A stretch of 64,000 bases of DNA, from assembly GCA_964440345.1 (NCBI GenBank), contig CAYTSA010000008.1:10668-74667 (forward strand), read 5' to 3'. Under the pieces are notes generated by a model. The model saw only the letters and a list, made by a program, of their open reading frames with translations, did no database searches and was not told the DNA's origin. The position numbers and the translations under genes were made by a program. This document shows positions 35,030 to 43,865 of the stretch, one piece after another (the first letter of the stretch is position 1; the number at the start of each line of letters is the position of its first letter). Source of the stretch: CAYTSA01 sp964440345 (GTDB lineage: Bacteria; Desulfobacterota; Desulfovibrionia; Desulfovibrionales; Desulfovibrionaceae).

Positions 35030-35785
35030 CTATTGTTTTTTACTGCTCTTTACAACGCGGTTCTGACAACCTGTAAAGTGCAGCAGCAGCCTGGCCACAG
35101 TCCACATGGTGAGAGCCGCTGTCTTGGCCACAAGCTTGCCGTCATACCAAAAAGACTGATGTTCCAGATAGTGTTCATCATGTTCTATGTGGTCGCCAAT
35201 GGGCAGCGTTCGGTGGGGGCTGAGCTGCCAGGGCCCGGTCACCCCCGGCGTCACGTTCAGCCGGCGGCGCTGGCGGGGAGAATACTGATCCACCAGAAAC
35301 TGCATCTCCGGCCGCGGCCCGACCACGCTCATGTGGCCGCGCAGCACATTGTAAAACTGCGGCAACTCGTCCAAGCCTGTCCTTCGCAGCAGACGGCCCA
35401 CCCGGGTAACCCTGGGGTCGCAGCTGTCATCTTTGGGCGTTGTCGCATATTTAGGGGCAGTGATGAACATGGTTCTGAATTTGTACAGAGTGAAGAGCTT
35501 GCCGTTTTTTCCAACGCGTTTCTGAGAAAAAAATACCGGGCCCGGGCTTTCCAGCTTCACCGCCAGGGCAATAATTAGGCTCACAGGCGCAGAAAACACG
35601 ATGATTGCGCTGGCAAAGCATAGGTCAAACAGCCTCTTTGCCCGCAGATAGCCCCTGGATTGATTCGGAACGCCGCTTGTATTCCCCGCGTTGCAATTCT
35701 GGCCGCTGGTCCCGGCTTCGAGTGGCGCGGCCTCCTCGCAAGCCATTGCAGCCTGACGCGACGAGGCATTATTCCTGTTTGTCAT
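35030..35785 (-). CDS. Initiating sugar-phosphate (phosphoglycosyl) transferase
   Basis: A 251-aa enzyme that puts the first sugar-phosphate on undecaprenyl phosphate. The Bac_transf core is present: KRLFDLCFASAIIV (membrane helix), KRVGKNGKLFTLYKFRTM, LLRRTGLDELPQFYNVL and GHMSVVGPRPE. There is only one N-terminal helix, so it is the small, monotopic form without a multi-helix leader. The start is ATG 35785 with AAGGGG upstream; a GTG 9 nt earlier is less likely. It is the first gene of the minus-strand part of the polysaccharide locus. Confidence 0.9.
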   Translation of the reverse strand: MTNRNNASSRQAAMACEEAAPLEAGTSGQNCNAGNTSGVPNQSRGYLRAKRLFDLCFASAIIVFSAPVSLIIALAVKLESPGPVFFSQKRVGKNGKLFTLYKFRTMFITAPKYATTPKDDSCDPRVTRVGRLLRRTGLDELPQFYNVLRGHMSVVGPRPEMQFLVDQYSPRQRRRLNVTPGVTGPWQLSPHRTLPIGDHIEHDEHYLEHQSFWYDGKLVAKTAALTMWTVARLLLHFTGCQNRVVKSSKKQ

Positions 35786-35977
35786 CTCCCCCACCCCTTA
35801 TGGCCAGCTCACTACACTTCTGGGAATGGCGCTTACCAGCAAGTGCAAAGCTCAATAACGAAAAGACATACGCTGTTAACTGAAGAGGAATTGGTACTAC
35901 ACTCAGAGAAAAAAAACAATGCTGCGGTGAAGTTTATAACTGTCTCGCGCTGGAAAAAAACTGGGGACACAGTACTC

Positions 35978-36388
35978 CTAAGCACATACATGCAACACAA
36001 CTGTATTAGCGTCGCCCTCCCGGATGTATTCCATGCGCTCTGTCATTCTGCGGACAAAGAAAACCCCCAGCCCGCCAATGCCGCGTTCCTCTACGCCCAG
36101 CGACGTGTCCGGCGCAGGGGCTGAGGCAACAGGATCAAAGGATCCGCCCCAGTCTGTAATCCGCAACACAAAGCACCCCCGGTCGTCCAGACTGCAGGCA
36201 ACCTCCACCTCCCCTTCAGAATCCGGGTAAGCGTAGCGCATCACATTGACCAGCAGCTCTTCGAGCACCAGATCAAGCTTGGGTTCCAGGCCCTCGGCTT
36301 CTGGAGTCAGCAAAGCAGCCTGCTCCAAGACAAAAGACCGGAATCGCTCTAAATTGTCCAGCCTGGCCGGCAGGCGCAAGGCAACCAT
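35978..36388 (-). CDS. RsbW-like anti-sigma factor / ATP-binding regulator
   Basis: A 136-aa GHKL-type (HATPase_c_2) protein. Nucleotide-binding landmarks are LDLVLEELLVNVMRYAY (N-box), ITDWGGSFDP and a glycine-rich ERGIGGLGVFFVRRM. Such proteins are Ser/Thr kinases that hold a sigma factor or a STAS protein. The STAS gene lies 9 bp upstream in the same transcript. No partner sigma factor is visible in the window. Confidence 0.88.
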   Translation of the reverse strand: MVALRLPARLDNLERFRSFVLEQAALLTPEAEGLEPKLDLVLEELLVNVMRYAYPDSEGEVEVACSLDDRGCFVLRITDWGGSFDPVASAPAPDTSLGVEERGIGGLGVFFVRRMTERMEYIREGDANTVVLHVCA

Positions 36389-36397
36389 AGCCAGGGC

Positions 36398-36730
36398 CTA
36401 TAGTTTCTGCAGGGCTTCATCCAGACTGTCCGCCATGGGAAACATGGATGCAAAGCCGGAAACCTGAAATACTTCTTTGACCATGCCCGAAAGGTTGCAG
36501 AAAACCATCTTCCCGCCGGCAGACTTGAGCTTTTTGGCTGTGGCCAGAATGGACCGCAACCCTGCGCTGGAGATGAACTCCAGCCCAGCCAGGTCCACAA
36601 CCATGACAGTTTCGCCAGCGTCAATGTGCTTTTGGCACTCATTTTCAAATTCCGGCGCTGTGACCGCGTCCATACGGCCAAACACTTGCAACGCCATCGC
36701 GGCGTCCCTTTTTTCTGCTTTGAATTCCAT
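36398..36730 (-). CDS. STAS-domain anti-sigma factor antagonist
   Basis: A 110-aa RsbV-like protein. The STAS fold is intact, with the phosphorylatable serine in FISSAGLRSIL near residue 54. Together with the RsbW-like product it forms a partner-switching pair. The gap to the MacB-like permease upstream is 133 bp, so it may or may not belong to that transcript. Confidence 0.9.
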   Translation of the reverse strand: MEFKAEKRDAAMALQVFGRMDAVTAPEFENECQKHIDAGETVMVVDLAGLEFISSAGLRSILATAKKLKSAGGKMVFCNLSGMVKEVFQVSGFASMFPMADSLDEALQKL

Positions 36731-36863
36731 GGCGGGCTATCCTCGTTTAGAGTGTATGATGCATCAACCTGAACATGCTGCATGTTGCGTATCGCACGGG
36801 GAAAATATGCCTCAACCCCGCCAGTTTCGCAAGCGGTTAGCAGGGAAACCGCGTCCACAGTTT

Positions 36864-38045
36864 TCAAGACCGCAAGGCGTCAATAGGGTTCAGCCGGGCT
36901 GCAGACCTGGCCGGATAGAACCCAAAAAACACCCCGACCGCTGCAGACACGCCCACTCCCAAGCCGATGGCCCAGTACACGACAAAAAAATGCCAGTTAG
37001 AGTAGTGAGCTATGACCCAGGAAGCGCCAACCCCCAATGCTATGCCCAGCGCGCCTCCAACCAGAGAAAGGAGGACGGACTCGATGAGAAACTGTCCTTG
37101 TATATCGCTACGCTGAGCGCCCAGCGCCCGGCGGACGCCGATTTCCTTTTTGCGTTCAGTGACTGAAACAAGCATGACGTTCATGACTCCCACGCCGCCC
37201 ACAATGAGCGAGATGGACCCCACCGCGCCCAGCAGCAGGGTGAACATGCGCTGCTGGCTCTCCATGCGCTGGATCAACTCTTCTGCAGTGCGGACGCTCA
37301 CCTTCAGATTCTTTTGCCGCGCAGCAAAGAAATCGTGCACTTCCGCCGTGGCCTGAGCTGTTGCGTAGCCTTTGGCCATGCGGCCCATGACGGCGCCTAT
37401 GGAGGCGTCGGGGCTCATCCGCAACGCTGTGGCGATATGGGTCATCAGGCCCTCGTTTATCTCATAGGGGCGCATGCCCCCAGCCGGGGCGTTCTCCAAA
37501 ACGCCGGCCACAGTAAACAGACGGCCGCTGAACTTCACTTGCGCTCCCACGGGGTTCAAAAGCCCTTTACCCCGCAGCTTTTCTGCCGCGTTGGCCCCCA
37601 GCACGCAATAATACATGCGTTCATCCATGTCGGAAATGATCCGGCCACTGACAACAGCAAGCTTGTTGATGCTGAAGAACGTTTCAGTCACCCCCAAACC
37701 GGGAATGGAGAAACGTTCTCCTTCATACCCCATGTCGCCGTAGATCGTAGTATAGGGCGCCGTAAGCGCCACAGACGGACATGCGGCCGGAATATCCAAC
37801 GCGTTGTCCAGGCTGATAGAGGTTTTACCAGCCCCGTCTCCGCCGTAGTCTTTGCGGATGAGCATAATGTCCGTGCCCATTTCCACAAACTGCCGCAACA
37901 CCTCTGCCTGGACGATGGAGCCTACAGACACCATGGCAATGACAGAGCCAATGCCGATGATGATGCCGATGAGCGCCAGTATGGTCCGCTGTTTGGCGGA
38001 CAAAAGCGATTGCGCCGCCTCGCGCAGATTTTCCCGCAATTGCAT
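36864..38045 (-). CDS. MacB/FtsX-type ABC transporter permease
   Basis: A 393-aa inner-membrane protein: N-terminal helix (RTILALIGIIIGIGSVIAMVS), a periplasmic MacB core domain, and three C-terminal helices (LLLGAVGSISLIVGGVGVMNV, ...LIESVLLSLVGGALGIALGV and VYWAIGLGVGVSAAVGVFFG). This fits the permease of a tripartite drug/peptide/lipoprotein exporter. It is 27 bp after its ATPase gene. Confidence 0.9.
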   Translation of the reverse strand: MQLRENLREAAQSLLSAKQRTILALIGIIIGIGSVIAMVSVGSIVQAEVLRQFVEMGTDIMLIRKDYGGDGAGKTSISLDNALDIPAACPSVALTAPYTTIYGDMGYEGERFSIPGLGVTETFFSINKLAVVSGRIISDMDERMYYCVLGANAAEKLRGKGLLNPVGAQVKFSGRLFTVAGVLENAPAGGMRPYEINEGLMTHIATALRMSPDASIGAVMGRMAKGYATAQATAEVHDFFAARQKNLKVSVRTAEELIQRMESQQRMFTLLLGAVGSISLIVGGVGVMNVMLVSVTERKKEIGVRRALGAQRSDIQGQFLIESVLLSLVGGALGIALGVGASWVIAHYSNWHFFVVYWAIGLGVGVSAAVGVFFGFYPARSAARLNPIDALRS

Positions 38046-38072
38046 AGTTCTTCAGATTCCCTTGGCGACCCT

Positions 38073-38789
38073 TTACGCCGCAAAAATCACGCCGTCCTTC
38101 ATGCGCACAGAGCGCGTGCACTGCCCGGCTATGCTTGGGTCGTGCGTTATGATGAGTATGGCGACGCCTTCGGCGTTCAGCTCCAGAAACAAATCCATGA
38201 CGCCCTGCCCAACCACCGTATCCAGGGCGCCCGTAGGCTCGTCAGCCAATATCAGCGAAGGGTCGCCGCACAGAGCCCGGGCAATGGCCACCCGCTGCTG
38301 CTGCCCGCCGGAAAGCTCTGCAGGCTTGTGCTCCATTCTCTCAGCCATGCCCACGCGCTCCAGCCTGGCCACTGCCCTCTCTTTGCGCTCCTTTTCCGAC
38401 GCGCCGCGATAAACCAGAGGCAAACAGACATTCTGCAGAGCTGTGAGTTTGGGCAACAGATGGAACTGTTGGAAGACGAAGCCAATTTTGCGGTTGCGTA
38501 TGGAGGAAAGCTGCTTGTCGGTCAGGGACGAGGCGTCCTGGCCTTCAAAGCGGTACTCGCCGGCCGACGGAGTGTCCAGAAAACCGATGATGTTCATGAG
38601 CGTGGACTTGCCGCAGCCGGAAGACCCCACTATGGAGGTCAACTCCCGCGGCTGCATGGCAAAATCGACGCCCTTCAGAACTTCCAGGGGCACTGGCCCC
38701 AGCTGAAATGACTTGCGAATGGCGCGCAGCTCTAGAAGCGGGACGGCCGCAGCACTACTCGCCGCCACATCCAACACCGGCTGCATCAC
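38073..38789 (-). CDS. LolD/MacB-type ABC transporter ATPase
   Basis: A 238-aa ATPase: Walker A GSSGCGKST, Q-loop FVFQQFHLLP, signature LSGGQQQR, Walker B LILADEPTGALDT and a conserved THDPS H-loop. It belongs to the MacB/LolD/FtsE group. It overlaps the adaptor gene by 4 nt and is followed by the permease, forming one exporter. Confidence 0.94.
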   Translation of the reverse strand: MMQPVLDVAASSAAAVPLLELRAIRKSFQLGPVPLEVLKGVDFAMQPRELTSIVGSSGCGKSTLMNIIGFLDTPSAGEYRFEGQDASSLTDKQLSSIRNRKIGFVFQQFHLLPKLTALQNVCLPLVYRGASEKERKERAVARLERVGMAERMEHKPAELSGGQQQRVAIARALCGDPSLILADEPTGALDTVVGQGVMDLFLELNAEGVAILIITHDPSIAGQCTRSVRMKDGVIFAA

Positions 38790-40546
38790 GGCAGCACCAC
38801 CGTATCCCCCGGCTGCAGGCCCTGCGTGATTTCTACGGAGTTCAAGGTGGTCAGGCCGGTCTGCACCGGCACAAGCACAGGCTCTCCGTCCTTGAGCACT
38901 GTGACCGTCCGGCTGTCAGAACCGCGCCCCACTGCAAAGATGGGCACAAGCAGAGCTTGGGGATTCTCATAGACTTTCACCTCCAGGTTGGCGGACATGC
39001 CAATGCGTACTATGGCCCGTTCTTTCTCCGTGAGGGAGGACACCTGCACCACTACTTCAAAGGTGGCTACCCCGCCGGAGCCTTTATCAGCCTGGGAGGA
39101 TATGTGGGCAATTTCCCCGTTCAGCTCCACATCCGGAAATGCGTCGCCAAACACTCGAACCTCTTGCCCAATGCTAAGATTGCCGATGTCCACCTCATCC
39201 ACCTGGGCCTTCACCACCAGTCCGGACAAGTCGCCTATGCCCAGGAGAATCTGCCCTTCCGAGACTTTTACGCCCTGCTCTATCTGCTGCTGCTTGTTGT
39301 CCTTGCCGGTTTCCGCCGGCTTGACCACAATGCCGGCCAATGGCGCCGCAATAACGCTGGCATTACGCTTCTGCTCCAGCTCCTGCAGCTCGAACTGGGA
39401 GTTCTCCAGCTCCAAGTGTGCTATGCGGACATTTTCTGCGCTGCCTTGTTGGAGTGTAGAGTCCAGCTCCTCCTTGGCGGCTTTGAAGTCCAGCTCGGCG
39501 TTATCCAGGCTTTGCTGTGCAGAGTCCAGATCATTTTTGGGAACTATGCCTTTGCCGTATAGCAACTTGTTTTCTTCGAGCTTGCGGCGGGCGGCGTCCA
39601 AGGTGCTCTGAGCCTTGGTGTAAGACCGCCGGGCCCGAGAAACTTCGTTGCTTTGAGTCCAGTTGACTATCTGCTGATACTTTTGCTTGGCCTGGATGAA
39701 TGTTGTCCGGGCCTTGCGCAGCTTGACCTCCAGCTTTGCGGGGTCCAGCTCCAGCAACACATCTCCCTTATTAACGATTTGCCCGTAGTAAAAGTTCGTT
39801 TCCTTAACCCGGCCTTCATACGGAGCCGCCAGATGCACCTGCCGCAAAGGCTCAAGTTCGCCGGTCAGTGAAATGGAATTGGAGACTGGCCGGGGTTCAA
39901 TGCGCAGAGTATTAAGGTGCTGCGCATGTTGGCCAGAGCGTTTACCCTCTGCATCCTTCACCAGGCTGGCCAGGGCGCCTGTGGCTGGGGACCATTGCCA
40001 GTAGCCCAAGCCTCCCACCAGGCCGATGATAAACAACGTAGCCAGAACACGCACCACCTGGACTTTTTTCAGGGCAGAGCGCAAACTTTGGTTGGTCTCC
40101 TCCAGCTTGCGGTAACTTTCCGCCAGCTGGCGGTTCAGCTCTTGCTGGGCTTCCTGCAGCTGCTGCAGTTGGGTAACGTCGCTGAACACAACGATAACGC
40201 CGCTGTTGGCTTCTTCACTGTCCTCAGATGCGTCTTTAAGAAAGGAGGACGTCACAGACAAGTTTAGTTTTGTCCCGTCCTGGCGGGTATACTCCACCAC
40301 GCTTTGGCTTCCCACGCCAGTCTGATACACCGCGTCAAGGACTGCCTGATTGAAGCCGTCGTTGCCCTCCATTTCCATCATGAACACTTCGGCAAACCGC
40401 CGGCCCAGCACCCGCTCCGGCGCCAAGCCCAAGATGCGGGCTGCGGCATGGTTGAACATGATGACTGCGCCGGAAAAATCCAGAGTCATGACGCCTTCAT
40501 TCATGTTCTGCAATATATTGGTATGGAAGGAGGACTCGTCCTGCAT
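38786..40546 (-). CDS. PAS domain fused to a periplasmic adaptor (membrane fusion) protein
   Basis: A 586-aa fusion. Residues ~5-125 are a PAS fold (NILQNMNEGVMTLDFSG, FNHAAARILGLAPERVLG, GVIVVFSDVTQLQ). Residues ~126-160 are a coiled coil. A membrane helix follows at ~164-184 (VVRVLATLFIIGLVGGLG). The remainder is a MacA/HlyD-type adaptor: VHLAAPYEGRVKETNFYYGQ (barrel-sandwich), a long helical hairpin with heptads (~290-400), and a beta-barrel. Ordinary adaptors begin with a short anchor and have no PAS. The PAS part would lie in the cytoplasm, the adaptor in the periplasm, so cytoplasmic sensing could gate export. Gap to TolC-like gene 3 nt. Confidence 0.9.
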   Translation of the reverse strand: MQDESSFHTNILQNMNEGVMTLDFSGAVIMFNHAAARILGLAPERVLGRRFAEVFMMEMEGNDGFNQAVLDAVYQTGVGSQSVVEYTRQDGTKLNLSVTSSFLKDASEDSEEANSGVIVVFSDVTQLQQLQEAQQELNRQLAESYRKLEETNQSLRSALKKVQVVRVLATLFIIGLVGGLGYWQWSPATGALASLVKDAEGKRSGQHAQHLNTLRIEPRPVSNSISLTGELEPLRQVHLAAPYEGRVKETNFYYGQIVNKGDVLLELDPAKLEVKLRKARTTFIQAKQKYQQIVNWTQSNEVSRARRSYTKAQSTLDAARRKLEENKLLYGKGIVPKNDLDSAQQSLDNAELDFKAAKEELDSTLQQGSAENVRIAHLELENSQFELQELEQKRNASVIAAPLAGIVVKPAETGKDNKQQQIEQGVKVSEGQILLGIGDLSGLVVKAQVDEVDIGNLSIGQEVRVFGDAFPDVELNGEIAHISSQADKGSGGVATFEVVVQVSSLTEKERAIVRIGMSANLEVKVYENPQALLVPIFAVGRGSDSRTVTVLKDGEPVLVPVQTGLTTLNSVEITQGLQPGDTVVLP

Positions 40547-40549
40547 GCG

Positions 40550-42220
40550 CTACTCGTTTTGCTCGCCTGTTCCGCCAGCGCTGGTTTGTGGTTGCGTAAA
40601 CGTCTGCAGTTGTCTGTTCACGTCATCCATGGTTTCCCGGGTTTCGCGAAATTCTATGGACCATGTTTCCAGGGTCACGCCCATGGTTTGGTTCAAGTTG
40701 GTCACGGCGTTGCGGTAGTTGATCATAGACTGCAAAGCCGTGGTCTGGGAAGAGACCAGGTCGTTCTCAAAGCTGACCACCTGAAAGTTCGTGGACCGTC
40801 CCAGCCGCAGTTTTTCCTTTTCTATTTCCAGCTTGCGTTTGGCAAGCTCCAAAGCCTGCTTGGAAAACTGCAACTGCCGCGACTGGGCGTGAACCTCCCG
40901 CACGGCGTCGCGCACCTCCACCCGAAGGTTGGCCTCCAGCTCTTTCAAGTTCACCTGGGCGTTGCGCAGGGCCACCTTGGCGGAGACAAGCTGCTGGCGC
41001 CGGCTAAGGTCGCCGTATAAAGGCGCCGCAAGACGCAACCCCAGCCCCCAAGTAGACGCGTCCGAATCCGAGCCCGGGTCTACGTCGGAGAAATTGCGGG
41101 CGTAGGTGGACTCAAGGTCCAGCGTTATAAGCATATTGTTCTCAGCCAGCACGAGGTTTATCTGCGCCTGAGTGAGCCCAATCAGAGCCTGCAAGTAGTC
41201 AGTCCGGTTGGCCAGAGCCACGGCCAGGACCTCGTCAAACGCAGGGTCCACAGTCTCCAGGGGGTCCTCTTCCACAGTGGCGAGGGGCGTATCTTCGTCT
41301 ATGTCCAGCACCTGGATAAGCCGCAGCCGGGCGCTGACCACAGAATTTAAAGACTCTTCATAGGAGAATTCTCTGTTGGCGATGTCCGCTTGGGTCTGGA
41401 CAATTTCCATGGGCGCCATGCGGCCGGCCTGGATAAGCAGCTTGTTGACTTCCAACTGCTTTTTAGAACGCTCAAGCGAGGTCTTGCTGATGTCCACCTG
41501 CCAGCGGGCCTGCTGGTAGCTGCGGTAGGCGCTGATTATGGAGTTGACGGTGGAGACAAGCGTGGCTTTCAGGCCAAGGACGTTGGATTCTTCTGAGAGC
41601 CGCGCCTTACGCAAACTGGCGGTGGCGACGCCGTACCCTGCGTTTTTCAGCAGCGGCTGGGTGAAACTGAAGTTCCATCCCCATTTTTCCGTATCAGTGC
41701 GGTCGCTCCCTTTGGTCTTGCGGCTGGAGTAGCCAGAATTTAGCGACAGGCTCAAGGAGCCGCCAATGGCGGTCTTTTCCGAAAGCACAAACGACCAGTC
41801 CATGGCGTTTGTTTCGCTCCAGCTCTTGGAAGAAGGTGAAGTGTACGAAGATTCCGAGCCGCTGGTATTGAGATTGCCCTTCACGTCCAGATTGGGGACA
41901 AATTCATCTTCCGCCACTTTCAAACTGAATTTCTGGACGATGCGGCTCAGATAGGCGCCGGTGACGGAACGGTTGTGGCGCAGGCCAACAGCAATGGCCT
42001 CCTGCAGCGTCATGGGCACGGTGTTGAGGGTGTGCTCGTCGCTTTGCACCGCAGCTACTGCAGCAGACTCCACCGGATATCCGGACGCCTGGTCTGCGTT
42101 GGCCGGGGCGGCCGCATTTGCGCTGGCGGCCTCAGCTGTACACATGCTCCCCGGGGAGCAGATTACCGCCAAAAAAAAATAACAGGCGCAGCAGAAGAGT
42201 ATGCGTTGCAAACGAACCAT
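40550..42220 (-). CDS. TolC-family outer-membrane efflux protein
   Basis: A 556-aa protein of the outer-membrane channel family. The signal peptide is RLQRILFCCACYFFLAVICS with cleavage near AEA. The paired OEP repeats are seen (TLQEAIAVGLRHNRSVTGAY early, then ALANRTDYLQALIGLTQAQIN in the second half, then long helices LKELEANLRVEVRDAVREV). ATG at 42220 has AAGGCGG upstream. It opens a four-gene exporter operon with the PAS-adaptor, ATPase and permease. Confidence 0.9.
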   Translation of the reverse strand: MVRLQRILFCCACYFFLAVICSPGSMCTAEAASANAAAPANADQASGYPVESAAVAAVQSDEHTLNTVPMTLQEAIAVGLRHNRSVTGAYLSRIVQKFSLKVAEDEFVPNLDVKGNLNTSGSESSYTSPSSKSWSETNAMDWSFVLSEKTAIGGSLSLSLNSGYSSRKTKGSDRTDTEKWGWNFSFTQPLLKNAGYGVATASLRKARLSEESNVLGLKATLVSTVNSIISAYRSYQQARWQVDISKTSLERSKKQLEVNKLLIQAGRMAPMEIVQTQADIANREFSYEESLNSVVSARLRLIQVLDIDEDTPLATVEEDPLETVDPAFDEVLAVALANRTDYLQALIGLTQAQINLVLAENNMLITLDLESTYARNFSDVDPGSDSDASTWGLGLRLAAPLYGDLSRRQQLVSAKVALRNAQVNLKELEANLRVEVRDAVREVHAQSRQLQFSKQALELAKRKLEIEKEKLRLGRSTNFQVVSFENDLVSSQTTALQSMINYRNAVTNLNQTMGVTLETWSIEFRETRETMDDVNRQLQTFTQPQTSAGGTGEQNE

Positions 42221-42329
42221 GACGCCGCCTTGGACTGATAGTGTAAAGGTCCAAAACGCAAAATACCTCATTGCCTCAATGTTTGCAACATGTTGCTAAA
42301 CTTACTGCGCGTACCGGACAACGAGGCGA

Positions 42330-42506
42330 GGGTCTGGCTCTACATAACTTTTGTTGCGAGTTTGAGGAATAATTGCAGCAGGCAAGGCTGAAGCGAAAAA
42401 TGGCTTGCAGGCGTAGCAGCGCTACGTCAAAAGTCATTTTTTTCTGAAAACGCAGTATGATGCAATTATAACCAAACGCAGCAGCCAGGTATTTAGAGAC
42501 AGGCCC
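42330..42506 (+). repeat. ~176-bp MITE-like element, copy 2
   Basis: Same element as 15458-15633, same orientation. Terminal repeats GGGTCTGGCTCT (left) and AGAGACAGGCCC (right). Its right end supplies the stop codon of the glycine-zipper lipoprotein gene. Confidence 0.8.
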
Positions 42507-42997
42507 TAGCTCTTGTGGTCCACGATCTCCCACGTGCCGTCCGGCCGGCGGCAGGCTGTGCCTGTGGCGGTTTCCTGCTTGCTGTCTATCCATATTTTCT
42601 GCGTGTATTCGCGGCAATACCTGCCGCTTTCCGGCTGGTACGTCCGGGTTGGCGTCACGGCGTATTCAGCTCCAGTGTCAGGATTGCGCCACCTGTCGGT
42701 TTGGCCTGTCTTGTTGTATTCTAGAGTTTTGTTCATTTCCAGCCGGTCGGCCTCGTCCATGCGCGAGCCGATGTAGCTGCCAGCCGCTGCGCCTACCAGC
42801 ACGCCGGCAATGGTGGCGGCTGTCTTGCCGGAGCCGGAACCGAACTGCGAACCGACGACGCCGCCGGCTATGCCGCCCAGCAACCCGCCTACCTGCTGCT
42901 GGTTGACGCCCCCGTTTTTGGAACATCCCGGCGCGGCGGCGAAAACGCTGATCAAGACAACTATCAAGAGCAACGACCTGACGTGTGTACACTTCAT
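42506..42997 (-). CDS. Glycine-zipper outer-membrane lipoprotein (17-kDa surface-antigen-like)
   Basis: A 163-aa lipoprotein: signal LLLIVVLISVFAAAPGC with lipidated C25, then a glycine zipper (VGGLLGGIAGGVVGSQFG and AATIAGVLVGAAAGSYIGS) and a charged C-terminal domain with two cysteines (YCREY, ACRRPDG). The start is ATG 42997, with GGAGG 7 nt upstream; a longer start at 43123 has no ribosome site. The stop TAG coincides with the end of a MITE-like element, so the natural 3' end may have been altered. Confidence 0.85.
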   Translation of the reverse strand: MKCTHVRSLLLIVVLISVFAAAPGCSKNGGVNQQQVGGLLGGIAGGVVGSQFGSGSGKTAATIAGVLVGAAAGSYIGSRMDEADRLEMNKTLEYNKTGQTDRWRNPDTGAEYAVTPTRTYQPESGRYCREYTQKIWIDSKQETATGTACRRPDGTWEIVDHKS

Positions 42998-43176
42998 ACT
43001 GATTCCTCCAACTGTTTTCTTGACTATAGTATACTTTGGAGAGCTAACAGGGTCAAAGTCTCCGGGAAAAATATTGATAGAAAATGCTGGACAACACCCT
43101 CTTCGCACATAGTACATAGGCAAAGCACAACCTGTTTCGCATTGCAGGTTTCGTATACCATAGAAGGAGATTGTGT

Positions 43177-43773
43177 ATGGCTCGCTACACAGGCGTCAAC
43201 CACCTGGCCATGATCACTGCAGACATGGACGCAACCATCCGCTTCTGGCGGGACCTTTTGGGCATGCCTTTAACGGCCGGCATGGGCCGGCCAGGAAGCA
43301 GACACTACTTTTTCAAAATATCAGCGCACGACATGATCGCGTTCTTCGAATGGGACGGAGTGGAACCGGCGCTGGAAAAGGAGCACGGAGCGCCGGTCAA
43401 GGGACCAGCCATTTTTGATCATGTGTCCTTTGGCGTGGAGAGCGATGATGATTTGTGGGAACTCAAAGACAAGCTGGAAGCCGCCGGATTTTGGGCCTCG
43501 GAACTCGTCAACCACGGTTTCATCCATTCTTTGTACGCCTTTGACCCGAACGGGATTCCCATTGAATTCAGCGCCTGCACGCCTGACGTAGACTTGAGCA
43601 AGACCCCGCGCATGACGGACCGGGAGCCCTGCCCGTGCGCCATGGAGGGGCCCTTGCCCCAACCAGGCAAATGGCCGCCGGTACATGAGCCCACGCCCGA
43701 GGAAGATAAACAGATATATCCTGGGGAAGGGGAGGATTTTTTACACAAGGCGAAAAACAAATGGAGCGAATGA
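43177..43773 (+). CDS. VOC (glyoxalase/dioxygenase-fold) family protein
   Basis: A 198-aa metalloenzyme-fold protein: GVNHLAMITADMDATIRFWRD is the opening VOC strand, and ...FDHVSFGVES and PNGIPIEFSACTP complete the metal-binding pattern (H, H/E). The start at 43177 has AAGGAG 8 nt upstream. Substrate is not predictable. It stands alone; a cluster of repeats follows. Confidence 0.87.
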   Translation: MARYTGVNHLAMITADMDATIRFWRDLLGMPLTAGMGRPGSRHYFFKISAHDMIAFFEWDGVEPALEKEHGAPVKGPAIFDHVSFGVESDDDLWELKDKLEAAGFWASELVNHGFIHSLYAFDPNGIPIEFSACTPDVDLSKTPRMTDREPCPCAMEGPLPQPGKWPPVHEPTPEEDKQIYPGEGEDFLHKAKNKWSE

Positions 43774-43865
43774 CCAGAGCCACACTGTGTCTGGGCCTGC
43801 TGCCCTGGCCTGCCGCGGCTGGACAACAACCCTGACTGGCGTCAGCCTGCTTCCCCTTTGCAGCG

